From assembly GCA_000226015.1 (NCBI GenBank), contig JH152721.1:56897-115127 (forward strand): a DNA stretch of 58,231 nucleotides, in the 5' to 3' direction. A program made the translations under genes and the position numbers. Source of the stretch: Mnemiopsis leidyi (Eukaryota > Ctenophora > Tentaculata > Lobata > Bolinopsidae). Below are positions 11,507 to 22,292 of the stretch, piece by piece. How positions within the stretch are numbered: the stretch's first letter is position 1; each line of letters opens with the position of its first letter. The notes beneath the pieces were generated by a model, which worked only from the letters and a program-made list of their open reading frames with translations, did not search any database and had not been told where the DNA came from.

Positions 11507-12124
11507 ATGACTGGAACCTTGACTGAGGAGAGGTTTAAGGAACAATGCGAAGCTTTGGTAGCTTTCTCTGATAAGATTAATGACGGCTGGGAGATGCGAC
11601 GTGATCTGGACGACATTTACATTGTCAAGAAAGTGAAGTTACCTGTAGTTTTCAGAGATGACAACAATAAAAACCCTGGTGTTCCTGCAAATACAATCTC
11701 AGTAAAGGAAGCAGAATCAGATGACGACTCGTCAGAAGATCAGATCACGCTCGAAGACTCCGATCCATGCTCATTCTCCCCCTCGTCCCACCTCGTAACA
11801 TTCGAGTATCACGTGGTATACAGCACTTCCTACACAGTTCCAGTTCTCTACTTCAACGCCTGGTTCTCGACCGGCAAGCTGCTGACTGTAGAGGAAGTCT
11901 GGAAACTAGCTCCGCCCTGTTCCGATAGATACAGTTATATAACTCAGATAGAGCACCCTATTTTAGCTAGACCGTTCTACGAACTACATCCGTGCAGGAC
12001 GGAACAGTTGATGGGTCAGATGGGAAGTTCAGAGGGAGATACATATCTTGTTTCCTGGATATCCAGTATGGGCAGGGATGTAGGACTTAGTCTGGATGTC
12101 AGATATGCTATGTCCGGGACGTGA
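11507..12124 (+). CDS. ATG10: Autophagy E2-like enzyme ATG10
   Basis: A single uninterrupted exon of 205 residues. The diagnostic blocks are EYHVVYSTSYTVPVLYFNAW, ITQIEHPILARPFYELHPCRT and the C-terminal YLVSWISSMGRDVGLSL. The cysteine in HPCRT is the expected thioester cysteine. ATG10 takes ATG12 from ATG7 and passes it to ATG5 in the cytosol during autophagosome formation. An acidic Ser/Asp/Glu linker (about residues 65-85) separates the N-terminal strand region from the catalytic half. Human ATG10 is about 220 residues, so this is full length. The absence of introns is odd beside intron-bearing neighbours. Confidence 0.92.
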   Translation: MTGTLTEERFKEQCEALVAFSDKINDGWEMRRDLDDIYIVKKVKLPVVFRDDNNKNPGVPANTISVKEAESDDDSSEDQITLEDSDPCSFSPSSHLVTFEYHVVYSTSYTVPVLYFNAWFSTGKLLTVEEVWKLAPPCSDRYSYITQIEHPILARPFYELHPCRTEQLMGQMGSSEGDTYLVSWISSMGRDVGLSLDVRYAMSGT

Positions 12125-12705
12125 CTTTTTGTTGGGGATTGTTCTCAATCTTCAACAAAAGATTTATTGATCATCAGGTGCGATCTCAGCCTGATCTTGA
12201 CTCTTGAGAGTATCTAGGTAGAAACAAAATAATTTTTAGCCTCCTTTTTGCTATACATTTTACTCTAATGGAATAATTAAAGTTAAATCTGTGTGATAAA
12301 GGACTGGGCCCTTACATGAGCGACTGTCTTGAGATTCAGTTTTAATTTGTGAGTTTTTAGTGATTGTGGAAGAACGTTTGATGATGTTATATTAAATTTT
12401 GTTCGTTTTTGCAAGTTTTGTTTTATAAAATCGAATGAAAGATCCCCGCAAATATTCACATTAATGTCTCCAAGTTGTGTACTTTTGGAACTTCTGGTGT
12501 TGTTTCCAGACGTGCCAGGTGACAAACTTCACCGAGCAATCTGCCTCAGTCACGTGACGTCACGATGGTTATAACTCCATTATGTGTACATATTATACTG
12601 CATATACTGGATTGAGTTTGCAAGCTCGCATTTCACGTCAGTTGTTGGATTTGTTAGGCTAAATGTACATGTTCTGAACTTACACCATGTTTCCTTGTAG
12701 TAGCT
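12125..12705 (+). other. ATG10-HIGD intergenic region with candidate acceptor
   Basis: A gap of 581 bp. No open frame of note. The acceptor-like tttccttgtag ends at 12700, five bases before the next ATG. Confidence 0.45.
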
Positions 12706-14385
12706 ATGAGTCAGCCGGGGAGGGAGAAGATCGAGGGTAAGTTCGTTTGTAAGACTAGAAATTTTGTACTACTGCTGAGGCATGAGATTATACTTTCTGC
12801 CTATTGACACTTATGTAAGCCTATGATATTTTGCAATTGTGTACGCCTTAGTGATTATACTAGCTTCGATTTCGTGACCAAGTGATATGACTGATACCTG
12901 AAAAACAAATATCCCGAAAACAAATATCTCCTGACCTAATTTCCCCTCAGAGGATTTGGGGGACCTGTTTGACGAGATCACCTTCACACAAGACCGCTCC
13001 ATAAAGTCCAGAATGTTAGAGTTTTTCGCCACAAACCCTTTCGTTACCGCTGGTATGTAGATAGGGGGAGTGGGGTTGCAACCCATGATACCGAACGCAA
13101 ATTTCAAATGTTGGAATGCTTTTTCAAAAATGTTTGACTGGGTTTTTGGCGTATTGTTTAGCATTTCTTTAAAAAAAACCTTAACAGTTTGGCTTGTTTA
13201 TATTTTTTGGTAGCAATGGCCCCAATTTTTGGTTTCTATCTTAACCAAAATAAACTGAACAGAAACCGATCAAACCAAACGGTACGGCACATTTTAAATT
13301 TTGGACTGTTTTTCGGTTTTTATCCAGCTTACTCAATTCAATCTGCAAAAATCCAGGTATGGGCGCGACTGTTTACTTCTTAGTGAGAGCCGGCAGATTG
13401 ATGGGAGTTGACAATACTGGATTTAACAACGCCCTGAAGGGCCGCATCGCCTCTCAAGCCGCAACGGTCGGATTCATCGTTCTGGGCGCTTGGAGTCTTA
13501 AGCGAAAAAGTTACAATCGTCAGATTGAGAATGAGATAATCACAGGTAAGTCTCTATTATATAACAATTTTACCCTATAAAACTTTGATTTCATGGCAGC
13601 AGATATTCAAATATGATGTACAACACTCACCAGGGCCTCTGCTTGTATTAAATGCCGAATTCACTGCTACATTCAAATCAAAAAATTACAGTGAACACAA
13701 TTTGTTTAATCTGGGTCTGTCATTTGTTGTTTTAATAACAGACTAATGGTCTCATAATCACCTATCTGAAAGCGAAATGCTTTGAATTAAAATTCATTGG
13801 CCTATATTGAACACAAGGAAATATTCTGAAATTGTAGATTTAAGCAAGTGCCCATCGTTTAAAGTCCCACGCCTTCACTATCAAAGTGGGCGCAATTCTT
13901 GTTATTTAGTTTTTGTGGGGGCCCTAAATGGGAATTCTGGGCCTTACTATTAAAAGAATACAGTACCGAAGTAGATAGATGAAGACCAGGTTTCACAAAA
14001 GATTCGTGATAAGTGATTGACATTCGTTCTTGACTGGACGATATTAATCCTGTAATCGGTCCAGTGGTACGTTGTGAAATGTATAGCCACTGTCGTTTTG
14101 CAACAACTATATACAAATGCGATGATGGAATTTTTGATAGAATTTTTGACTCGCTTACACTAAAGACATTCCAATTTACAAAACAAAATATCGGTGTTGG
14201 GGTTCATTTTGTTCGCAAACCGGACGGAATCACTAGAACTGATGTTATTGTTAGGGATGTAGTCCGTTAGGGATTCAGTTCTTGAGTGACTTAGTCCGAC
14301 TTTCTTTTCAGAGATCCACATATCGGACTCGCCGACTTTAGGCTCTACATCAGAGTCTTCCAGTACGAGTACTAACGCAGGTTGA
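12706..14385 (+). CDS. HIG1-domain mitochondrial inner-membrane protein, copy 1
   Basis: Four small exons, 12706-12736, 12951-13052, 13357-13545 and 14312-14385, give 131 residues; all three introns are phase 1. The HIG1 domain reads FFATNPFVTAGMGATVYFLV, with the RAGRLMGVD loop, then NALKGRIASQAATVG and a second hydrophobic helix. This NP-x-V...two-helix hairpin with a QxRxxxQ-type centre is typical of HIGD1/HIGD2 proteins, which assist assembly of respiratory complexes III and IV. An acidic N-terminal extension and a Ser/Thr-rich tail flank it. HIGD1 versus HIGD2 cannot be settled by eye. A tandem paralogue follows directly. Confidence 0.85.
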
Positions 14386-14695
14386 AGAGACTAAGGGAGG
14401 CTGTATCTGAGCTATATATGATGACGGTGCGAATTATTCATCTGTCCGGACTTGATCAGACTTGATAGTCGATTAATTTATTTGCAGAACCTCGCTATTT
14501 GTTAACTTACTCTTGTTTTTGATAATTTTCCAGAAAAAATTAAACGTAACTGGTTTTTTATTATGAGAGTATGATTGAAATTTCCTTTCATTTTAATGTT
14601 AGATGATTTTACTTAGATTAATTCACTATTAGCTCACTTTTGAAAAGAGTGTTTGTTTTAAAGCAAATGTGACCAGGTTTCATATTTAGGGTAGA
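14386..14695 (+). other. Spacer between the two HIGD genes with candidate acceptor
   Basis: The shortest gap in the run, 310 bp. An acceptor-like ttcatatttag ends at 14689, six bases before the ATG of the second copy. No separate promoter element is visible. Confidence 0.45.
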
Positions 14696-15860
14696 ATGAG
14701 TGCTCCAACGGGCGAACAAGCTAATGAAGAAGCAGGTTTCTTAATCGTCATTTTCAAGAAATTATATACAGTTATATTTTTATATCATATGTACATTAGA
14801 ATGAAAGACCAGTATGCTGATGCTGCTAAGGCTGAACTTTGTTGTTAAATATTACAATCAAGACTCCTAAGCAAAATAACAAGGAGACTTAACCAGGGAC
14901 GGAAAATCTGGTAAAGTTGTTCGACAACATAAATCAGGATAAGACGCAGGAGTCCAGGAAACCTGGAATCTTCACTTACCTCATCAGAAACCCGCTTATG
15001 GCCGGCGGTAAGTTTTAAATAAATCCATTGGTTTTTTAGTTAGACTTGATTAATTGAGGAACTTGCTATTTTCCGAAGCCAGATACAAACAACTCATATT
15101 TCCCAGGAATGGCCGCAACAGGCTACTACATGTTCAAGGGAATACGAGCAGCAAGTTCGGGAGAGTCGTACAATCTAGCGGAAATGCTCCAGAAACGGGT
15201 AGTGGGACAGTTCGGTACTCTTATCGTTATCATCGGTAGTTTTACTTACTTCGTCATGAGGGATCCTAATGCAACCAAGCGTGCCGAAGTGGAGGCTCAT
15301 TCGATCAGTCAGAGAGGTGAGGGTTCTTTATTGAACTTCATTGTTTGTACTGTGTACTGTACATTCTGTGTACTGTGCATTCTGTGTATTGTACATTATT
15401 TGGGCAATTATTAGGGCAACGGGCATATATAGTATATATGGCACTATTATGTTGGAACAAGTCAAAATCGCTGCTAGTATAGTAGTAGTGCAATAAAAAT
15501 TTCACTTAAACTACTATAATACTTTAAGTATACTATTCAAACTAACCACGTGATTTTGATCTGTTTGTTGCAATAGGAATAATGATCGATGATAATCTCA
15601 AAGTTTAACGTCCCACTGCCATTGAAAAACAAGGAACTGAGTTTTAAAAGTGCTAAGAGTTCTCAATTGCACTTGTTCCATATCATGTACATGGCATCTT
15701 TATATAATCTCAACTCAGCTTAACAGGCAGAAAAAAAACTTAACTGGCAGAAAAAAAATACAGGCAGGTATTCATTATTTAGCAACAGGTCACCGATATG
15801 TCATTATGTTATTTTTCAGCTCTTCAGAATTACAATGAGGCTCAAGCAAGAAAAGGATGA
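14696..15860 (+). CDS. HIG1-domain mitochondrial inner-membrane protein, copy 2
   Basis: Four exons, 14696-14735, 14897-15007, 15107-15316 and 15820-15860, give 133 residues. As in copy 1, all three introns are phase 1 and interrupt equivalent places. The domain reads LIRNPLMAGGMAATGYYMFK, then GIRAASSGES, MLQKRVVGQFGTLIVIIGSF and a FVMRDPN connector. The NP-x-x-A-G start and two-helix pattern match the HIG1 family. The proteins have diverged strongly outside the domain, so the duplication is old. The function is presumed mitochondrial, by family. Confidence 0.85.
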
Positions 15861-16566
15861 TAGGATAATATGATGTGACCCTCTTTCATTGAATAGGATT
15901 CAATACCGGAACCTGCCTCAGGCATGAATGAGATTCATTTTGAATTAATCTGATTTATTCCCAAAAGTGTTTCTTGCCAGCTCGGGATTGTGATGATATC
16001 GTAGTGTGTATATCAATGTTACTGTATCAGTAAAGCAGATATGTGATCCCATTTATTTATTATCTCACTGAACAGATTTAATTTATATGACAGATCAGCT
16101 CAAGCTATTTTCTCATTGTCGACTCTAAGAACCGTGATAATTAGAAAATAATTTCGGATCTGTGCAATTGCAACATTGAACATGTTAATATCCTAATTTG
16201 ATTCATAGTTTTATAATTGATCTCGATAATTGTTAGTGTAGCTATGTATTTGATATTTATATTAATAAAGGTTAACGGTAGAAAGGGAATGTATTCCAAG
16301 TGTGCAGTGTACACTTGTAATTATAATTTTTACTACTTTGCTTAAATGCACAATGCCATTTTGTAAATTTATCAACATCTTCCGGAAATGGTTGCCCGGT
16401 AAGGCCCTGTGAGATGTCCATCTGTACAAACATGTGCCTGAGGTGTGAGGAGCGGGTGTCAGGACCTAAAAGTAAGACAACAGTTAGGTGGTTTGCAATA
16501 TGACCCCTTTCAGAAAAGCTGGCTACATATACAGTTATGGGCAAAAATTTGTTTTAAATTGATTTT
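15861..16566. other. Downstream of HIGD copy 2, no gene seen
   Basis: AT-rich DNA. AATAAA at about 16264-16269 could serve the preceding gene, but it lies 400 bp downstream of the stop. Nothing else is recognised. Confidence 0.4.
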
Positions 16567-16575
16567 GAATATTCA

Positions 16576-16667
16576 TTGTCTGACTTTGTCCGACCCTCAT
16601 TCGAAGCGAATAGAGGAGAATAAAATGACGGGAATAAAATGACGGGAGGGTGCGCGCTGCTGTACAA
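16576..16667 (+). mobile_element. Family A micro-transposon
   Basis: A 92-bp element starting TTGTCTGACTTTGTCC and ending GCGCGCTGCTGTACAA. It is flanked by perfect 9-bp duplications gaatattca at 16567-16575 and 16668-16676. The interior has two copies of a gaataaaatgacgg unit. Other copies lie at 45514, 46477 and 51766. There is no coding capacity, so it must be mobilised in trans. Confidence 0.85.
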
Positions 16668-16750
16668 GAATATTCATCACTGAATTCTGGAGAAATCGTT
16701 CTTGAGTTGATTAAGATGATAATATCAATATATGTGTTTCTTATGTCTTA

Positions 16751-16835
16751 CGGCTAGGTGGCGCAGTGGTTAGATTTAGAATGTCAGTTTCGTAATCGAA
16801 TGATTGTGAGTTCGAATCCCATCGCTCCCTAGTCG
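16751..16835 (+). repeat. tRNA-derived SINE head or degenerate tRNA
   Basis: A pol III A-box-like TGGCGCAGTGG at 16759-16769 is followed about 45 bases later by a B-box-like GAGTTCGAATCCC at 16808-16820. The ends (cggctagg and cctagtcg) can pair. The region between does not form a proper anticodon stem, so a functional tRNA is unlikely. A tRNA-derived SINE promoter is the better reading. Confidence 0.6.
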
Positions 16836-16888
16836 TTGGGTGAGCGTCTTTGACGCTCAGCTAAGGATTGCTCGATCCGAATGCTCGA

Positions 16889-16967
16889 TTGACGAGATTA
16901 TATCCGTCTAACGTTCTAACGAAACTCGTTCAGCTTTAGCTGCGTGTGTCGGGTATCACCGCGACAA
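16889..16967 (+). mobile_element. Family B micro-transposon
   Basis: A 79-bp element from TTGACGAGATTATATCCG to CGGGTATCACCGCGACAA. Its ends form an imperfect inverted repeat (13 of 18 positions). Perfect 9-bp duplications aatgctcga flank it (16880-16888 and 16968-16976). Confidence 0.85.
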
Positions 16968-17360
16968 AATGCTCGAGAAATCGTGTGTGAGGGTTAAATG
17001 GGGAGCTGTACTAACTGATGCAGCAAAAGGCAACTTCACTGGATGACTACCGTGATTGAGGTCACAGCATGATTTATCTACCTGCATGATTTATCTACCT
17101 GCTTACTTGCAGTTGTGTCAGTCTGCAGAAACATTAGGTTCAGACGTTGCCTGCTACAGGCTAATCTGAACTTAGAAGCTTGCTACTAACATACCAACTA
17201 ACTTATGCCTGAGAAAAATTTAAAGTAAGGTAATCGCACCGTTCACATCTTCAAATGTATTATTAATTTCATGAAAGTCACATTATACATTATGCATTAA
17301 ACACGATCAAATTCTGATGCTCTTTTTCTTTCTCTTACTCTCTCAGTCTCTCTCTCTCTC
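16968..17360. other. No gene; runs into an assembly gap
   Basis: AT-rich unique-looking sequence with a local 18-base duplication (catgatttatctacctgc, about 17067-17102). It ends in a TC dinucleotide run that borders the gap. Confidence 0.5.
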
Positions 17361-18168
17361 NNNNNNNNNNNNNNNNNNNNNNNNNNNNNNNNNNNNNNNN
17401 NNNNNNNNNNNNNNNNNNNNNNNNNNNNNNNNNNNNNNNNNNNNNNNNNNNNNNNNNNNNNNNNNNNNNNNNNNNNNNNNNNNNNNNNNNNNNNNNNNNN
17501 NNNNNNNNNNNNNNNNNNNNNNNNNNNNNNNNNNNNNNNNNNNNNNNNNNNNNNNNNNNNNNNNNNNNNNNNNNNNNNNNNNNNNNNNNNNNNNNNNNNN
17601 NNNNNNNNNNNNNNNNNNNNNNNNNNNNNNNNNNNNNNNNNNNNNNNNNNNNNNNNNNNNNNNNNNNNNNNNNNNNNNNNNNNNNNNNNNNNNNNNNNNN
17701 NNNNNNNNNNNNNNNNNNNNNNNNNNNNNNNNNNNNNNNNNNNNNNNNNNNNNNNNNNNNNNNNNNNNNNNNNNNNNNNNNNNNNNNNNNNNNNNNNNNN
17801 NNNNNNNNNNNNNNNNNNNNNNNNNNNNNNNNNNNNNNNNNNNNNNNNNNNNNNNNNNNNNNNNNNNNNNNNNNNNNNNNNNNNNNNNNNNNNNNNNNNN
17901 NNNNNNNNNNNNNNNNNNNNNNNNNNNNNNNNNNNNNNNNNNNNNNNNNNNNNNNNNNNNNNNNNNNNNNNNNNNNNNNNNNNNNNNNNNNNNNNNNNNN
18001 NNNNNNNNNNNNNNNNNNNNNNNNNNNNNNNNNNNNNNNNNNNNNNNNNNNNNNNNNNNNNNNNNNNNNNNNNNNNNNNNNNNNNNNNNNNNNNNNNNNN
18101 NNNNNNNNNNNNNNNNNNNNNNNNNNNNNNNNNNNNNNNNNNNNNNNNNNNNNNNNNNNNNNNNNNNN
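17361..18168. other. Assembly gap of 808 N
   Basis: Unresolved bases between a TC microsatellite and GC-rich transposon repeats. Open frames spanning it are artefacts. Confidence 0.99.
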
Positions 18169-18460
18169 GAATCGAGCGTCATTACGCTTCGCTCGAGGAG
18201 CAGGTGTGACGCGCGCGAAGCGATGACGGTAGGTTGTAAGCCTACAATAGACGGATATAATCTCGTCAAGACGCTTACCGGGCGATGCGCGGCTCTCTCT
18301 ACGTTTCCCTCCGTTTTAGCCTGAGGTCCCCAGGTTAGCGCGACGCAAAAGCTTACACATATACATGTGCGTCCGAATAGGGCGCGCGCAGCGCGAGCCA
18401 CCGTGCAGGGCTATGTTGGCTAATAGCAAAAGGTCCCCAGGCAATTTCAAGTTGAATGAA
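18169..18460. repeat. GC-rich repeat mosaic
   Basis: Fragments of several families lie side by side. They are a family C-like end (ggtaggttgtaagcctacaa), a reversed family B end (tagacggatataatctcgtcaa, 18248-18269) and a further repeat with gggcgatgcgcggctctctc and gaggtccccagg. The last recurs near 46755-46830 and 47793-47835. There is no coding potential. Confidence 0.65.
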
Positions 18461-18500
18461 TTTTTAAAAAATAAAATTAAAATTATCTTCTTCTCTTTCA

Positions 18501-18558
18501 TTGACGAGATGATATCCGTCTAACGTTCTAACGCGCGGGTCGGGTAACACCTCGACAA
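18501..18558 (+). mobile_element. Family B micro-transposon, internally deleted
   Basis: Only 58 bp, from TTGACGAGATGATATCCG to ACACCTCGACAA, with the central region missing. It is flanked by 8-bp duplications ctctttca (18493-18500 and 18559-18566). Confidence 0.8.
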
Positions 18559-18657
18559 CTCTTTCAACTCTGTATTGAGGGACCAAGCATTTTAGCATCT
18601 CTTAACAATAAATTGATCTAAAGCTTATTCATGAGAAAAATTGAGAAGCTGAGGGTG

Positions 18658-18741
18658 TTGTCGAGGTTTTACCCGACTCACGCGCGGTTCGCAGTTTCCT
18701 GCTCTCCTGGCGAGAAAGTTAGACGGATATCATCTCGTCAA
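18658..18741 (-). mobile_element. Family B micro-transposon, inverted
   Basis: An 84-bp copy in reverse orientation, TTGTCGAGG...CATCTCGTCAA. It has perfect 9-bp duplications ctgagggtg on both sides (18649-18657 and 18742-18750). The open frame at 18631-18900 runs through it and is spurious. Confidence 0.85.
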
Positions 18742-18750
18742 CTGAGGGTG

Positions 18751-19465
18751 AAAAGACGAAAGATGTGTAAGCTAATGTTGGATCACAAGGCATACCGGAA
18801 AGTTTGTGCCCCCACCATTGCTACTTACACAAAAGAATTGATCAGCAATTTAGTAAAAATAGATTTCTCTAAAAAGACTTCGCCCCTTTGTCAGTATTGA
18901 AATTTGATTTCTTGAAAAAAACCTTATGAAAATAGAAAATATATTATTATTTATCAAAATGATTATGATGCTTATAAAGTTGCAAAATAACCATAAAATA
19001 ATCAAATATCAAAAGAATACAACATCTCTATCCAATGCATTATTTTAGAGTAAGTTAAGCTTTACCTTGAAGTTTACAACAGGTGATAATTGGTATAGGT
19101 TTTATTGTCTACTGGATGTCTAATTCTATATTGTGTAGATAATTTTGTGATATTTGAGATGAAGAGTGATTGTTGTGTGAGAAGTTAGTAAATATGGGGA
19201 GTAAGAATTTGTCCGGCTTCCATTCTTCTGGATCGTGGTGTAAAATATAACATAATGACATACATCATCACATGTGCCTAACTCTCAAGTATAATAGTCT
19301 TTGATCTATGTTCAATTGATGTCACTGATGTTGCCAAACCCTTATTCCTGTTTAGTACGTACTTGTATATTGTGTTCCATGCCTAGGAAGGTTTCCATAT
19401 ATATGTTTCCTTTTTGGGTGGCAGAATTATCGTGTAACTTGAATTTCGTGCAGATAACTTAATCA
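18751..19465. other. No gene recognised
   Basis: AT-rich intergenic DNA without repeats or credible open frames. Confidence 0.4.
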
Positions 19466-19469
19466 GTTG

Positions 19470-19690
19470 GGGTCATGGCCCCCCAAACTTTGGATGGGGT
19501 GCCAAGGTATTTTTTGCCTAAATCTCAAAACTTTGGCCCTCCCCAAAAATTTGAGCCCTTCAAAATTTCGCCCCTCCAGAATTTGGCCCCCAAAAATTTT
19601 GGCTGCTGCAAAATTGGCCCCCCCCCCCAAAATTTTGGCCCTCAAAATATTGGCCCCTATCCCCCTTCCCTCAAAAGTTTGGTCCTTGAT
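19470..19690. repeat. Degenerate cccc-aaaa-tttt minisatellite
   Basis: About twelve imperfect units of roughly 17-20 bp patterned ggccccccaaaatttt. Open frames rich in FGPPKI and their mirror on the other strand are products of this repetition, not genes. Confidence 0.8.
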
Positions 19691-19904
19691 AAATAGCAGC
19701 AATTACAGTCATTTCTTACTTTTTTAGAGCCTTTAACTTACTCAGTTATCAGTTAAAACTGAAACAAGAAAGCTCACATGACCGACTGGCTACAGAGTAG
19801 ACTGTAGCTAGTGAGATTGAAACATTGGCCATGTGATGCTTAAAAATAGCTGTTCTAGTAATTACTTAAGAAGTACAAACACGGATATATTTTATAGCAT
19901 TTCA

Positions 19905-20000
19905 GGGGTGGCGGAATAGGGGGCCATGCCCCACCTCCACCCCAAAAAATTTTGAAGGGGGCCAAGGTATCATTTTGGTCCCCAAAAAATTCCAACAAAT
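19905..20000. repeat. Related C/A-rich repeat fragment
   Basis: It contains ggggccatgccccacc, ccccaaaaaattttga and gccaaggtat. The last also occurs in the minisatellite 400 bp upstream (tgccaaggtat near 19500). Both are therefore copies of one dispersed repeat, of which the first expanded. Confidence 0.65.
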
Positions 20001-20010
20001 TCTATTACGA

Positions 20011-22292
20011 AATTGCTTCTAAGCTACCTGAAACATGCCAAACTTTCAAAAACCTTGAATAGACTCTCTTGGCTTATGTTTTGCAAATACCCTTTGCACC
20101 TTCTCATGTATTCTACTTAAACTTGTACGGATAAATTGATATCCGCTATTCTGATCTCAGAACTGGTATAAAGATAACAAGCTGATTGGGACCGGACGGT
20201 GCCGGTGAGGTGTGGTTCTAACGACCCTCATTACAAAAATAGATATTATACAAAATAAATGAAAAATCCTTAAAATTCAATAAGTTTATTCGCTGCTTAG
20301 ATTAGTGCGGCTAAATACATTCAACTCTTGCTAAGAAATAGCTTGAAAACAGTCCGAAGACTATCCAGTCTTGTATAGAAAGTAATAAGCCTCGTGGGCA
20401 CCTGCTTAGCACTATCTAATTACTTCACGCACACTCAAAACAAACACTTTCACAGCTTGTGCTTCCTGTGGGAATTTTCAGTATGAAAGCTAGGGGATTT
20501 CGCCAAAATCGTGATTTCCAAATCAAAAGAACAGTGGGGCCAGGGTGCTATGGCCCTCTCAAATATTTGGATTGAAGAATTTGCCAGGGTCAAGATCTTT
20601 CATTGAAAACTACAACTGAGTTGATTGCAGTGCTAGGAGTTTAGTGTAGGACTTAGGCTGAAATTTGGAAAACCTACTGCCTAGCACAGTGTCACTGATA
20701 AGATAGCACTGTCAAAACACACATAACAACCTAGCTCTATTGCCAAAATGGTTCAAAATTAACTTCAAATGCACAATTTCTCAAAAATTTTGCCTGCAGC
20801 ATGCTCATTATTCTTTTACTGGCCATAGCATCAGGAGGAAAACATATCATTAAGCAGGCTCCATATTTTTGGGCATTTTTGTATTTTGTTACACCTGTAC
20901 CCAGGCTTTTACAGTTAGACTGAAGGGGTTCCTGGAAATTTATGATAAAATTACACATGTGCGAGCAAGTGAGCATTGTGGGCAATTTTTTCCACCCAGC
21001 CGGCCGCGAAGCGGCCTTAACAAGGCATAAGGTGGTTAGGAATCGGGAGATTTGGTAGTATAGTGGGGTTAGCAGGATGGTGGTCCGTTGTCGTGGTCGT
21101 TGTGGTCGTCGTGTCCTGCTCCTTTATCAAAACAGCGATTGCGCAGGGTTAGAAAAATTGTTTTTAAATCAATGCGCCGCGCATCACTGTAGACTGATTA
21201 GATTTAATGAATGAGATCGCGAGTGTGGGATTAAGATTTGATTAATGATTGGTTTTGCAAATTGGGACATGGCAATCAAAGTATTTGTCTGTATGATGTA
21301 ACGGACAACAAAAATAAAAAAACATAGTCGGCTAAAACATTTTCTCAAACACAAAAAGTCACTGAAAATCACGATAATTGATCGATTTGGGCAGTGTAAA
21401 ATTAAAATGTGCATTGTGACATTAGCAATAAAGTTGTTTGTTTACTTCAATCACTCTTCGTAAATGATGAAATCCGACTTTTAAAACTAAGGAATAGGAT
21501 TGATTTTTGCGAATTTTCCCATTGTAATATAGATGAAGCTTCATGAAGTTATCAATTGTAACCAAAATCCAAATGCAACAGGATATTATAGGTCTAGGTT
21601 TAAGATAATGAATGAATGTCAGATGGCAAAATTTCACTCGCATACCTACAACATATTGCAACACAGATCAAATCGTCGAAAAACGAAGCTATATCAAATC
21701 GAACTAACAACCTAGCGCAAGAGTTTTAGCGCGCACAATTTTCATTTTATAATGCACGTGCCATGTCAATTTTATAAACATGGTGCGCGTTATCAATGCA
21801 TGGCTCATGCCTAAAATCTCTGCAAGTGAGTGGCGAGTATGTAAAGTGTAGTATTATTCTTCATAAATCTCAAATAAGATTTTAACAGCTACAGCTGGGT
21901 GGAAATATATCGCCTGTCTGTGATCGGGAATAATGGGTGAAATTCTTGTTCAGATTGAAAGTGCCCCCAGTTTTTAGCATGTTCCAGCAGCCCCGGCTAC
22001 GCTGAAGGGCGCCGTTATAAGGGGGCACAAAATCCTCATAAAAATATGGGACAATTTTGCAAAATGAACTGTGCAACTAGCAAGATCACGTGTTTGGTTT
22101 AATAACTTCACTATTTATTTAGATTTTTCGGCCATATTTTCACAAATTGCTCCCAGTATGACTTTAAATCAGGGGCACCTTTTTACTGCAGAGGTGCAAC
22201 CTACAACGTTACGCCACATAAACATAAGATGTTAACTGTAACATTTTAAAAACCAATTTCACTTCTTTGTTACAGACAAATTTGAGCAGGGA
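20011..22292 (+). other. Upstream of aladin; repeats but no firm gene
   Basis: No conserved coding block was found. Items seen are a family F fragment at 20883-20941 and a gccgcgaagcggc palindrome near 21002. A possible alternative first aladin exon lies at 21780-21825, ATG to a gtgagt donor. It would join in frame to the exon at 22276. The acceptor tttgttacag ends at 22275, seventeen bases before an in-frame ATG at 22293. By analogy with neighbouring genes this may be a trans-splice acceptor rather than the end of a normal intron. Confidence 0.4.
20883..20941 (+). repeat. Dispersed repeat family F, truncated copy
   Basis: It begins ttacacctgtacccagg and includes cagttagactgaaggggtt, closely matching the 5' ends of longer copies at 35340 and 44692. 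Confidence 0.75.

Noticed and set aside
16751..16835. Functional threonine tRNA (CGT anticodon)
   Set aside because: The anticodon stem does not pair and the T-arm is mismatched, although the pol III boxes are good.
17317..18401. Long open frames across the N gap on both strands
   Set aside because: Unknown bases were translated as X; the real flanks are a TC repeat and transposon DNA.
19463..19727. Overlapping 70-90 residue open frames on both strands
   Set aside because: They arise from the C/A/T minisatellite and mirror each other.
21040..21120. tRNA-like A box (tagtatagtgg)
   Set aside because: No B box at a suitable distance and no cloverleaf; the following GTCGTGGTCGTTG run is simple sequence.
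21780..21825. First coding exon of aladin (ATG to gtgagt donor)
   Set aside because: It joins in frame to 22276, but no family similarity supports its 15 residues. The acceptor-near-ATG pattern favours a start at 22293; kept only as an alternative.
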